Positions 53,301 through 60,690 of a stretch of DNA of 64,000 nucleotides are shown one piece after another. This DNA comes from Rhodopirellula baltica (GTDB lineage Bacteria; Planctomycetota; Planctomycetia; Pirellulales; Pirellulaceae): the NCBI GenBank assembly GCA_002901265.1, contig PPHI01000036.1:20058-84057 (forward strand), given 5' to 3'. The first letter of the stretch is position 1; each line of letters opens with the position of its first letter. Under the pieces are notes generated by a model. That model ran no database searches, was not told the origin of the DNA, and saw only the letters and a program-made list of their open reading frames with translations. The position numbers and the translations under genes were made by a program.

Positions 53301-53440
53301 AATTGCCCGAGGCAGAGTCGCGTCTGCGAGATCTCGCTTACCTGATGCATCAACACGACCCGCGCGAGATTCAAATGACGTTGTCCGAGGCGAAATCGTC
53401 GACACGAGAGATCTTCGATCGACTCTTTGCTTTGGCGTAA
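50330..53440 (+). CDS. glnE: Glutamine synthetase adenylyltransferase GlnE, N-terminal site degenerate
   Basis: 1,036 residues from the GTG at 50330 (GAGG 5 nt before it); a TTG at 50288 has no ribosome-binding site. The GlnE layout is complete: N-terminal nucleotidyltransferase-like domain, central PII-linked helical region ('RSPTSLLSLFERDEKAL', 'MIKSRVVAGDIDVGNEL'), and C-terminal nucleotidyltransferase. The C-terminal site is intact ('IGKFGGREPNYRSDLDIVF', Asp769 and Asp771). The N-terminal site reads 'LGQLGGAEMGYGSPLEIMF': the S-D-x-D aspartates are Pro243 and Glu245. In E. coli that site removes AMP from glutamine synthetase, so this enzyme may adenylylate only. No glnA or glnB in the window. 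Confidence 0.92.
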   Translation: MQSPPRSTADSLDHSSEDEFGWINPARFSNWSTARHHLESIWRCGAPGDLLAMLRERLLQQLPDLVDFDATVSNLDRFIAASRSPTSLLSLFERDEKALSTLLQVFSTSQTLANRLIADPESFDLLRASDGQPAEREYLVDELVAELATIDSRSRAALAIRKFSSRETARIAYGEFVSDMSPEHVGRQLAFVADAILEAALAFTLRRFESQGRTPIRSDGSPIKISIVGLGQLGGAEMGYGSPLEIMFLYDAIEEKSDSHREFVNQVVSDIVSLTDSEDSAALSINVDTSFRPLGEDTVIGSGDLIAKRLESDGRTWQRIEMIKSRVVAGDIDVGNELIQRLQPWIYRRFMSRRDFADIRSLRRKLQRRFESESSEGEDVYLAPGGRRDVELMMRFLQLLHGGEIQTVRAGNTYEAIANLERDGCLTHQESSLLSRGYARLCRLQHLLSVMSGRHTSCLPHDESMRRRLAWHLGVRAEDGTVGDLSRFQSQLQETFELNRKVLNHLMVDAPKGDDVDDLKDFAAETELVLDPSPDEELVRQTLIRHSLTDIERAMVNIRALSTESVRFLSRRRCHHFFASLAPKLLSEIAKTPDPDRTLQTLAEVADSLGGKSSLWELLNTNRATLELMVRLCAATPYLSDLLVEMPGMLDELIDSLLMNRLPSAERLDTKSIDLCRRAIDIDVVLHGFKSSAHLMIGVHDILGKESLESLHGALSDTAEACLRRAIEHEQEQLAARFGDPVDAEGEPADLIAVAIGKFGGREPNYRSDLDIVFLYTDEGETRRRVGGPRKTVSNAQFFNMLTKAVIRRVNDPSDFGQLYELDRRLRPAGEEGVLAVTLEQFATRFRRGIAPLWQQIALSKARAISGGRRQRAMANELLMSILESVTWRPSMLSELKELRMRMQETASDENTKSGVGGTIDIEFITQMLTLANIREHGRDLIGIGILDSLQKLAGAGLLSGEDCEVLSKNYRTLRGIEANLCLMKNEARHELPEAESRLRDLAYLMHQHDPREIQMTLSEAKSSTREIFDRLFALA

Positions 53441-53616
53441 TACAACGCGTCGACGTGATCGGATTTGAATTTGATTTTAAGTCCGCAGAAAAAGTGCCAT
53501 GATCGCGACGAGTGTTTGACCATGACGACATCGTTCACGACATACCACGCCCGATCGGGAAAGGCTAAACTACGGGGCGACACCGCCCCGCCGATTCCCC
53601 TTCCCCAGATCGTGTC

Positions 53617-55371
53617 ATGAATCTCGAGTTCGTCTCACACCTTTCAAAACAAGAACGCGACCCCAGCAAATTGCGTTCACACCGTTGGTTTGGTCCCGAT
53701 GACATGCGTTCGTTCGGTCATCGTTCTCGGCTGAAAGGGATGGGCTTTGACGATGTTGATTTTCAAAATCGTCCTGTTGTCGCGATTCTGAACACGTGGA
53801 GTGAGCTAAACACTTGCCACTCACACTTTCGAAATCGCGCGGATGAAGTTCGACGTGGGATCTTGCAAGCAGGAGGTTTCCCCGTCGAAGTTCCGGTAAT
53901 GTCGCTTGGCGAGATGTTGATGAAGCCAACGACAATGCTGTATCGCAACTTGCTGGCGATGGAGGTTGAAGAAGTCTTGCGCTGCCATCCAATCGACGCA
54001 GCAGTGCTGATGGGCGGTTGCGACAAAACGGTTCCCGCGATGTTGATGGGAGCGATCAGCGCAGACATCCCATCGATCTTTTTTCCGGCGGGGCCGATGC
54101 TGAAAGCACGCTGGAAAGACGTCACACTTGGCAGTGGCAGTGATGCTTGGAAGTACTGGGATGAACGACTGGCAGGAAACCTTTGCGACAAAGATTGGAA
54201 AGGCATCGAAAATTGCATCGGACGTTCGGCCGGAACGTGCATGACGATGGGAACGGCCAGCACGATGGCCTGTGTGACCGAGGCGATGGGCATGTCTTTG
54301 CCTGGTGCGGCATGTATCCCATCGGTTGTTGCTGACCACAGTCGGTTGGCGACTCAAACCGGACGCCACGCTGTCGAAATGGCTTGGGCAAATTGGAAGC
54401 CCTCGGACGTTTTGACTGCCGAATCGATCGACAACGGCGTGATGACCTCGCTGGCAATCGGTGGCAGCACCAACGCGATTGTCCATCTGATCGCCATCGC
54501 CGGACGTTTAGATCAGACACTAACGCTGGAACGGTTTGATGAACTTTCGCAAGCGACACCCGTGCTTGCCGATATTCGTCCCGGCGGAAAGTATTTGATG
54601 GAGGACTTCTTTGATGCCGGTGGATTGCCAGCACTGCTCGAACGCATGCGAGATCTTTTGAACGTCGATTGCAAAACGGTTCTCGGTGGCACCTTGGGCG
54701 AACAGATCTCTGGCTGCGAAGTGATCGGTGACGAAGTCATTCGCACGCGGGAGAAACCGGTCGCGGCCGCTGGTGGGACCTGCGTGTTGCGCGGCAACCT
54801 CGCCCCGTCTGGCTGCGTGATCAAATCATTGGCTGCCGATCCGAATCTGCTTTCCCACCGAGGACCGGCAGTCGTCTTTGAAAACTATCCGGACATGAAA
54901 GCTCGCATACACGATCCCGAGCTTGATGTGAGCGCCGACAGTGTCATCATCTTGCGGAGTGCGGGCCCCTTGGGAGCTCCGGGATTTCCGGAATGGGGCA
55001 TGTTGCCGATTCCCAAGAAGCTGTTACAAGAAGGCATCCGTGATATGGTGCGAATCAGCGATGCGCGGATGAGCGGCACCAGCTATGGGACTTGCGTTCT
55101 GCACATCGCGCCAGAAAGCGCTGCCGGCGGGCCGCTTGCTTGGGTGCAAACGGGCGACGTGGTCGAGATCGACGTACCCAATCGCAAAATCCACTGGCAT
55201 ATCGAAGACGAAGAACTCGCCCGACGTGCCGCGGCAACCCCATTGCCCAATGTGGTGCCGGAACGCGGCTATGGGCAACTTTACGCAAAGCATGTCACCC
55301 AAGCAGACTTGGGCTGTGACTTTGATTTTCTTGCCGGTCGCTCACCCGGACAGGAGCCCGGGATTCACTGA
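53617..55371 (+). CDS. IlvD/Edd-family sugar-acid dehydratase (L-arabonate/D-xylonate dehydratase-like)
   Basis: 584 residues, no signal, so cytoplasmic. IlvD/Edd Fe-S dehydratase motifs: 'NTWSELNTCHSHFR', 'GGCDKTVPAMLMG', 'GRSAGTCMTMGTAST' (cluster cysteines near residues 62, 130 and 205), and 'PSGCVIKSLAAD'. 'GPMLKARWKDVTLGSGSDAWKYW' and the 'DARMSGTSYGTCVLHI' end fit aldonic-acid dehydratases (L-arabonate, D-xylonate and related) better than dihydroxy-acid dehydratase IlvD, which has a different insert. It converts a sugar acid to a 2-keto-3-deoxy acid. It stands alone, so the pathway is not given by neighbours. Confidence 0.9.
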   Translation: MNLEFVSHLSKQERDPSKLRSHRWFGPDDMRSFGHRSRLKGMGFDDVDFQNRPVVAILNTWSELNTCHSHFRNRADEVRRGILQAGGFPVEVPVMSLGEMLMKPTTMLYRNLLAMEVEEVLRCHPIDAAVLMGGCDKTVPAMLMGAISADIPSIFFPAGPMLKARWKDVTLGSGSDAWKYWDERLAGNLCDKDWKGIENCIGRSAGTCMTMGTASTMACVTEAMGMSLPGAACIPSVVADHSRLATQTGRHAVEMAWANWKPSDVLTAESIDNGVMTSLAIGGSTNAIVHLIAIAGRLDQTLTLERFDELSQATPVLADIRPGGKYLMEDFFDAGGLPALLERMRDLLNVDCKTVLGGTLGEQISGCEVIGDEVIRTREKPVAAAGGTCVLRGNLAPSGCVIKSLAADPNLLSHRGPAVVFENYPDMKARIHDPELDVSADSVIILRSAGPLGAPGFPEWGMLPIPKKLLQEGIRDMVRISDARMSGTSYGTCVLHIAPESAAGGPLAWVQTGDVVEIDVPNRKIHWHIEDEELARRAAATPLPNVVPERGYGQLYAKHVTQADLGCDFDFLAGRSPGQEPGIH

Positions 55372-55381
55372 CCGTCATCAA

Positions 55382-56086
55382 CTAGCGGTTGTATTCGTTC
55401 AGAAAACCGCGATTGGATGCCGACCGAGGACTAAAAATCTTTCGCTCTCGGTGCGGATGGTAGGCTTGGTCAGGGGTGATGTCATCGTGAATGACCGGTG
55501 GCAACAAGGTTTCGCCAGACTCGATGATCGTTCCGTCCATCACTGGACCGTAGCTGCTTGATGCACCGCAGCTGCACCCGCCTTCACAACCACAGGCTGG
55601 TTCACAACTGCACGGCCCTTCGCAGCCACACGCCGGTTCGAATCCACACGCGGGCTCAAATCCGCAGCCCGGTTCGACGAACGAGTCGCAGTCGCATGCA
55701 CCTTCGCATCCGCACGCTGGCTCGGCGATGCATTCGTCGCACCCCGAATCACAACCGGTGCAACGCGGTGCAAATCCGCGGTTGGTTGTTCCGCCGGGAC
55801 CGGGGTTACATCCGCAGTAGTAACCCCACAGGCTGCGCACGCCGGAGAAGCTCGCACGGCACTTGCCACACGATTGTCCGTTAAAGTTGCCGCAAGAATC
55901 GCACGGATCTTTGCAATCGGGCGGGTGATTGACCCAAGGATCAACATACAGTTCGCCGCAACCGGTGCACGAGTCACAGGTGCTGCCGCAGCCTTGCATT
56001 TTGCAGTGCATGCCCATCGGACCTACACATCCACTAAGTCCGAATGCCATGCATCCGATCATCAACAGTCCAAGTGCGCGTGACAT
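55382..56086 (-). CDS. Cysteine-rich lipoprotein
   Basis: 234 residues. Lipoprotein signal with lipobox 'GLSGC' near residue 20. The mature protein has about 30 cysteines (32 in all), spaced as C-x-x-C, C-x-C and repeats of 'EPACGCEG' and 'FEPACG'. No known fold; the pattern recalls planctomycete Cys-rich surface proteins and could form a disulfide-linked envelope layer or bind metal. The C-terminal 70 residues have no Cys and end in 'NRGFLNEYNR'. It is convergent with the dehydratase (10 nt apart). Start at the ATG at 56086. Confidence 0.78.
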   Translation of the reverse strand: MSRALGLLMIGCMAFGLSGCVGPMGMHCKMQGCGSTCDSCTGCGELYVDPWVNHPPDCKDPCDSCGNFNGQSCGKCRASFSGVRSLWGYYCGCNPGPGGTTNRGFAPRCTGCDSGCDECIAEPACGCEGACDCDSFVEPGCGFEPACGFEPACGCEGPCSCEPACGCEGGCSCGASSSYGPVMDGTIIESGETLLPPVIHDDITPDQAYHPHRERKIFSPRSASNRGFLNEYNR

Positions 56087-56332
56087 ATCGTTCGCTTCCG
56101 TGAAACTCGTCGTGCCCCCCAACAAACAGGGGCGATCCATTGTGATGTCAGAAACCTCACCGGAAGCAGTCATCGTCAACCTAATCGTCAAAGTTGACTA
56201 ATTCTGGGCAAACGGACTTGGGAAGGTTTTCTCAAGTGAACTGCGCTTTCGCCGGGGCTGTCCGATTCGATACGCTTCCGCACTGGTGGAATGAGATGAT
56301 CGCCTTCGAGCGACTGGCCTGCTATTCGATGC

Positions 56333-57172
56333 ATGGATGCAATGAGAGCAACGATTCCGATGAACCAACCTTACGAGGATGGCGCCGCAGACGCTGAAAA
56401 GACCTGCGACGCCACAATGGCGGCTTACCATTCGGCCTGCAAACCTTCATTACTCAATTACCGATTCCGATTGTCGACTTTGTTCGGGATGGGAATCATG
56501 TTGTTGCTGTGCGTCCCGATCGTCACGCTGATTGACGTTCCAGTGGCGCGGTGGTTTGCCGGTGACCCTCTGCCACGCGAGGTTTACAACGCGGTCGAAT
56601 TGATGCGTGTGTTCTCACACGGTAGCGGCGTCTTTTTGGTTCTCTTTGGGATCTTCCTGATGGCGCCTCATTGTCGCTGGCAATTGCCGCGGCTCGTGAC
56701 CTTGGCGGTTGGGGCGGGAGCCTTTGCCACCGTCGGCAGAATTTTTGTCCTGCGGCCGCGGCCGACCGGCTTAAACCTGGACGTCGCTTCGATCGATTCG
56801 GCTTGGCTCTGGGCTTTCGATTGGACTCTGTCTCAGGTCGCCACGTTTGACGCAAGCACGCGAGCCTTTCCCAGCGGAAATATGGCAACCGCGACAGCGC
56901 TGACCATCGGTTTGTGGATGGTGTTGCCAAGCGGCAGATTGTTGTTCGGGCTGATCTGTCTGGGCACCGTGGTACAGCGTCTTGCGTGCAGTGCGCACTT
57001 CCCCAGCGACATTTTTGGCGGTGCCGCATTCGGTGTGTTCTGGGCGTTTATTTGTTATCACCCCAAACTGCTGGGCAATCTTTTTGACAAGATGCAGCCC
57101 GAATCCGAGCCACGGCGTCGATCGCTGACTGTTATCCGTTCCGAAGACGAACGCCCCAATATCGCGGCCTAA
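56333..57172 (+). CDS. PAP2-superfamily membrane phosphatase-like protein
   Basis: 279 residues with six membrane segments ('LFGMGIMLLLCVPIVTLI' onward). PAP2 motifs: motif 1 'RIFVLRPRP' (Arg in place of the usual Lys), motif 2 'FPSGN', where the normal His of PSGH is Asn, and motif 3 'RLACSAHFPSDIFGG' with the nucleophile His and Asp. Loss of the motif 2 His (general acid) suggests weak or altered activity. Candidate substrates in this superfamily are phosphatidic acid and undecaprenyl diphosphate. ATGs at 56333, 56342 and 56360 are all possible starts; none has a strong ribosome-binding site. Confidence 0.78.
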   Translation: MDAMRATIPMNQPYEDGAADAEKTCDATMAAYHSACKPSLLNYRFRLSTLFGMGIMLLLCVPIVTLIDVPVARWFAGDPLPREVYNAVELMRVFSHGSGVFLVLFGIFLMAPHCRWQLPRLVTLAVGAGAFATVGRIFVLRPRPTGLNLDVASIDSAWLWAFDWTLSQVATFDASTRAFPSGNMATATALTIGLWMVLPSGRLLFGLICLGTVVQRLACSAHFPSDIFGGAAFGVFWAFICYHPKLLGNLFDKMQPESEPRRRSLTVIRSEDERPNIAA

Positions 57173-57190
57173 GACGTTAGCGGACGACGA

Positions 57191-58477
57191 TCAGACCCCG
57201 TTGATAAACGGGATTGGGACCAAGATCGCATGTTGCTGCACCCAGGTTTGCAGCCCGTCCCAACTGGTGTATTGGCTAAGCGTGACGAATGCCAAGTAGA
57301 TCCCGACCACCAGCGGCATCATCAGTCGTACCAGCCATCGCGACAGGAAATTCGTCCAGGTGTCAGGCTTGATTGCGCCGTCGTCATACTGTCCCGCGAT
57401 ACGTTTCGCACGACGTAGGGCTAACCCTGCAGAAAGTCGTGCGGGCAGAATAAACGCGACGAACACCAGCGTCGGCAACCAAGCGACTTCGCGTGGCAAG
57501 GCTTCGATTTTCAAGAGGTACAGTGGAATCGGAAACAGTACGAGGCTGAGCACCATCGCGCCAAACCAAGCCCAAGGCGCGTAGCAAAACAGCCGCCGAA
57601 TTCTTTTCACTTGGAAAAGGGCTCGAATTCGATTTTCGCTCGCGAAATGCGCTTGCAGCATCGGCAGATACATCAGCACGACGCCCAGTGCAAACGCCGC
57701 GACGAAACCGACGAGACCAGCCAAGCCAGTTTTTCCGTTACGGTTGGCGGCAATGATGATCATCGCCGGAATCAACCAAAGTAGCGTGCCGATTGCCCCA
57801 CGCAGTCCCAGGTAAAAATACTTTGGCAACTGCAACGAACGCGTGAAACTCCACAATCGATCCGGCAGTTTGCTGTAGGTGCTCGGCCGCCACGCGCGAC
57901 GCAGCATGCCAAGCGGTTGGGGCCAAACAAAGTCGATCAGACGCCCACCACGTGCCAACGCCCAGAGTAAATAGAACATCGCGAGGCCGGCCGCGATAAA
58001 CGCGAACACACGCATGCGTCCCGCCTGATTCGAACCAGGATCAATCAACGCGGCCACGCTTTCGAGGTGCACCAGCACTTGTACGGGAATCGCACCGATC
58101 ACGACCGCTCCCACAATCAGCCCAATTTTTCGAAAGGCTTCCAGATGTGGCAGACTGTCGCGCAGTTTGTTTCCACGGGCTAGACCGCCTGCGACCTCAA
58201 GCAAATAACCGAACGTGATCAACTGCACGATTGGGATCGCAGCGACGAATGCCAAGCAGACGATCATCGAGAGGATCGCAAACGTGCCGGATATCCCCCA
58301 GGAAATCCATCCGGCGAATCGGCGGATCACTCCGGGCGGCGGCTTGGCACTGAAATCGACCGCTTCTATCGCAGGGGGCGACGTAGTGGCTGGCAAGCAG
58401 GTGCTTGGCAAGTCAGTTTCACGCGTTTGACAGTCCATTGTCGCTGTCATTCCGATGGAGGATTCGTTCACGACCAT
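57191..58477 (-). CDS. Polytopic membrane protein (DUF4013-like)
   Basis: 428 residues; the N-terminal 50 are polar, then about seven or eight membrane segments ('ISGTFAILSMIVCLAFVAAIPIVQLITFGYLLEVAGGL', 'IGLIVGAVVIGAI', 'VFAFIAAGLAMFYLLW', 'GAIGTLLWLIPAMIIIAA', 'FVAAFALGVVLMYLP', 'FGAMVLSLVLFPIPLYLL' and 'MPLVVGIYLAFVTLS'). The early 'GYLLEVAGGLARGNKLRDSLPH' resembles DUF4013. No catalytic motif. Start ATG at 58477; a GTG one codon earlier is less likely. It is convergent with the PAP2 gene, 18 nt away. Function unknown. Confidence 0.65.
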   Translation of the reverse strand: MVVNESSIGMTATMDCQTRETDLPSTCLPATTSPPAIEAVDFSAKPPPGVIRRFAGWISWGISGTFAILSMIVCLAFVAAIPIVQLITFGYLLEVAGGLARGNKLRDSLPHLEAFRKIGLIVGAVVIGAIPVQVLVHLESVAALIDPGSNQAGRMRVFAFIAAGLAMFYLLWALARGGRLIDFVWPQPLGMLRRAWRPSTYSKLPDRLWSFTRSLQLPKYFYLGLRGAIGTLLWLIPAMIIIAANRNGKTGLAGLVGFVAAFALGVVLMYLPMLQAHFASENRIRALFQVKRIRRLFCYAPWAWFGAMVLSLVLFPIPLYLLKIEALPREVAWLPTLVFVAFILPARLSAGLALRRAKRIAGQYDDGAIKPDTWTNFLSRWLVRLMMPLVVGIYLAFVTLSQYTSWDGLQTWVQQHAILVPIPFINGV

Positions 58478-58937
58478 CACTCACGAGCAAAAGAAGCGTT
58501 CAGAGGACCGGATTCAGCTGCGGACTGGGTTCTGCTGCGACCGCCTTGTTGGCACTGATGAAGTTTTCAGTTTCCCGGGGCGAAGTTGCTAGCTTCTTAC
58601 AGTTTCGCGGAGTGGGCGCTCAACTTGGCAGCGGCTGGGTGATTTTAGGAAAATTTTTGCGTGGGCAGGCATTCAGCGTCGTCGGAACGCTCATTTGGCG
58701 AGTCGACGTTGTTGCTGATCCCCCGAGAATTCACGGAAGAATGGCTTCTTGGGTAGGGCCGATTGTTAAGACTGGTAAACCTTGCGGCATTGATCTACAG
58801 CCGTCAAGGGATCGTAGCGGTTGTTCCGATTCACACTCTCGTGCCGGGCACTCCGGCTTTGCCGTCATCGCGAACATCCCGCAGTGTTCGACCGGTGACG
58901 GATGCATCCAGTTTTGCTCCACCGGGTACGGGGACCA
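58478..58937. other. Divergent intergenic region, no recognised element
   Basis: 460 nt between the membrane protein (minus) and the HtrA gene (plus). No ORF, hairpin or promoter stands out. GGGG lies 6 nt before the ATG at 58938. Confidence 0.35.
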
Positions 58938-60422
58938 ATGCGACCGATCCAAATCACCCCGGCCATCGGCCGTCGTCGACGGAAGACCCAGCGATGGTTC
59001 GAGCGACTCACCAAGTACGGATTGACGTTTTCGATCGCCTCAGCCTTTTTTGTCGCCGATGCTTCGGCACAACAATCAGCGCTGACTTCGTTCGAGTCCT
59101 CAGCCGCCGTGGGACGAGTCACCGATTCCAAGCGAGAGAATCCGATCGTCTTGGCGATACGCCGTGCTAGCCCGTCCGTCGTCAACCTTCATGGTCAAAA
59201 GACCGTCCGCTCGACTGCTGCCGGAATGGCGGGAGCGACCGGCGATGGCGGATTCAAGCACGTCAACGGAATGGGAACCGGTGTCATCATCGACCCAGCA
59301 GGCTACGTGATTACGAATTATCACGTCGTCGAGGACGTCGATAACATCCGCGTGACGCTGCAAGACGGCTCGGTAACATCGGCACAATTGATTGCCGCTC
59401 GGCCACGAAACGATCTCGCGCTCGTCAAAATCGATAGCGACTATCAACTGCCCACGGTCCCGCGTGGCACGAGTAGCGATCTGATGGTGGGCGAAACCGT
59501 GATCGCCATCGGCAACGCCTATGGTTACGTTCACACTTGCACGGCAGGCATCATCAGTGCTCTGCACCGTGACGTTCCAGTCAACGACACGCAAGATTAC
59601 CAAGACCTGATCCAGATCAGTGCGGGAATCAATCCGGGCAACTCCGGTGGCCCGTTGCTGAACATCGACGGCGATATTATCGGCGTTAATGTCGCGGTTC
59701 GTGTCGGTGCACAACAAATTGCCTTTGCAATCCCCATCGATCAAGTTGTAGAAATCGTTACAGCGATGATCGATGAGCACAATGCGAATCGACTCGATAC
59801 CGGATTGAGCACCCAGGGTGGCCCTCGCGATGGCGATGGAGTGACCATTACCCATGTCTCCGCTAGCAGTTCTGCCGCACGGGACGGATTGAAGCCGGGT
59901 GACCGCGTGGTCCGCGTTGGGGCTCGACCGGTCGATGACCATCTCGACTATTCACTTGCGATGCTGCACGCTCGCCCCGGGCAAGATCTGTCCATCGAGG
60001 TCGAACGCGACGGCAGTCCACTCCAGTTGGCACTCGCAACCAACTCGGCTTCGCAATCATCCCGAGGAACCAGCGATACCGCTTGGTCTGTTATCGGAAT
60101 CCAAGCGAAACCGATCAGCCAATCGGCGATGACTCGGCTGAATGCTCGGATGCAGACTCCCTACCGAGGCGGTCTGATGATCACCGCAGTTCGCAACGGA
60201 TCCGAAGCCGAAGAACAAGGCATCCATGTCGGCGACGTTCTGCTGGGGATCCACAACTGGCAAACGGCAAGCATGGCTGACTTGGCCGGTATCCTGGATC
60301 ACCCGGATATCAAGAAAGGGCCACGCGCGAAGTTCTATATCATTCGCCGCGAACAAGCGTTGTACAAAACCTTGTACGGTCATTTCCAACTCGCCGCTCG
60401 AGATCAAAACCAGATCCACTAG
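58938..60422 (+). CDS. HtrA/DegP-like serine protease with two PDZ domains
   Basis: 494 residues. Arg-rich signal or anchor at the N terminus ('GLTFSIASAFFVADASAQ'). Triad intact: His129 ('TNYHVV'), Asp159 ('RNDLALVKI'), Ser236 ('NPGNSGGP'). A first PDZ domain (about 290-365) and a second PDZ-like domain (about 385-470, 'GLMITAVRNGSEAEEQGIHVGDVLLGI') follow. It fits DegP/DegQ-type envelope proteases. Start ATG at 58938 has GGGG just upstream; a frame extension of 12 residues (from 58902) is not supported. This is the fourth HtrA-type gene in the window and, unlike the two in the left cluster, it is catalytically complete. Confidence 0.92.
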   Translation: MRPIQITPAIGRRRRKTQRWFERLTKYGLTFSIASAFFVADASAQQSALTSFESSAAVGRVTDSKRENPIVLAIRRASPSVVNLHGQKTVRSTAAGMAGATGDGGFKHVNGMGTGVIIDPAGYVITNYHVVEDVDNIRVTLQDGSVTSAQLIAARPRNDLALVKIDSDYQLPTVPRGTSSDLMVGETVIAIGNAYGYVHTCTAGIISALHRDVPVNDTQDYQDLIQISAGINPGNSGGPLLNIDGDIIGVNVAVRVGAQQIAFAIPIDQVVEIVTAMIDEHNANRLDTGLSTQGGPRDGDGVTITHVSASSSAARDGLKPGDRVVRVGARPVDDHLDYSLAMLHARPGQDLSIEVERDGSPLQLALATNSASQSSRGTSDTAWSVIGIQAKPISQSAMTRLNARMQTPYRGGLMITAVRNGSEAEEQGIHVGDVLLGIHNWQTASMADLAGILDHPDIKKGPRAKFYIIRREQALYKTLYGHFQLAARDQNQIH

Positions 60423-60542
60423 CGGTCATCCAATGGACGTGAGCCAATACAACGCCCACATCCAATCGCACCCGTCGGGGCTTTCCGGTGCGGTAACCAT
60501 CGTGTTGCCACAATCGCCACGCCTCGACATCCCCCCGATTCG

Positions 60543-60625
60543 TTCGAGTACTCGTCCCGGAGCAAGCTCCATTGGTCCCGCAACACCGATGGAGTTTGCT
60601 GACCCAGCCGGGACGAGTGCTCGAA
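60543..60625. repeat. Large imperfect stem-loop between HtrA and DUF1570 genes
   Basis: TTCGAGTACTCGTCCCGG (60543-60560) pairs with CCGGGACGAGTGCTCGAA (60608-60625), 18 bp with a single mismatch that a G-U pair could tolerate. Inside, AGCAAGCTCCAT (60561-60572) pairs with ATGGAGTTTGCT (60589-60600), leaving a one-sided 7-nt bulge (60601-60607). The result is a hairpin of about 30 bp in 83 nt, with no T-run. An 82-codon frame (60433-60681) runs across it but shows no coding features. Confidence 0.8.
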
Positions 60626-60690
60626 ACGATTCCGGACGCATTTGGGCGAACCAGTTTTGTGTCGTTCGAAGCGTCAGCTAGACTGGTTTG

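Noticed and set aside
53485..53499. Sigma-54-like TGGCACTTTTTCTGC on the minus strand after glnE
   Set aside because: Spacing fits, but it would drive transcription antisense into glnE with no gene on that strand. About one chance match of this quality is expected in the window.
53574..53589. GGGGCG/CGCCCC hairpin before the dehydratase gene
   Set aside because: A short 6-bp stem in GC-rich sequence, no U-run or other support.
60433..60681. 82-codon frame between the HtrA and DUF1570 genes
   Set aside because: No ribosome-binding site, no family resemblance, and it runs through the large stem-loop.
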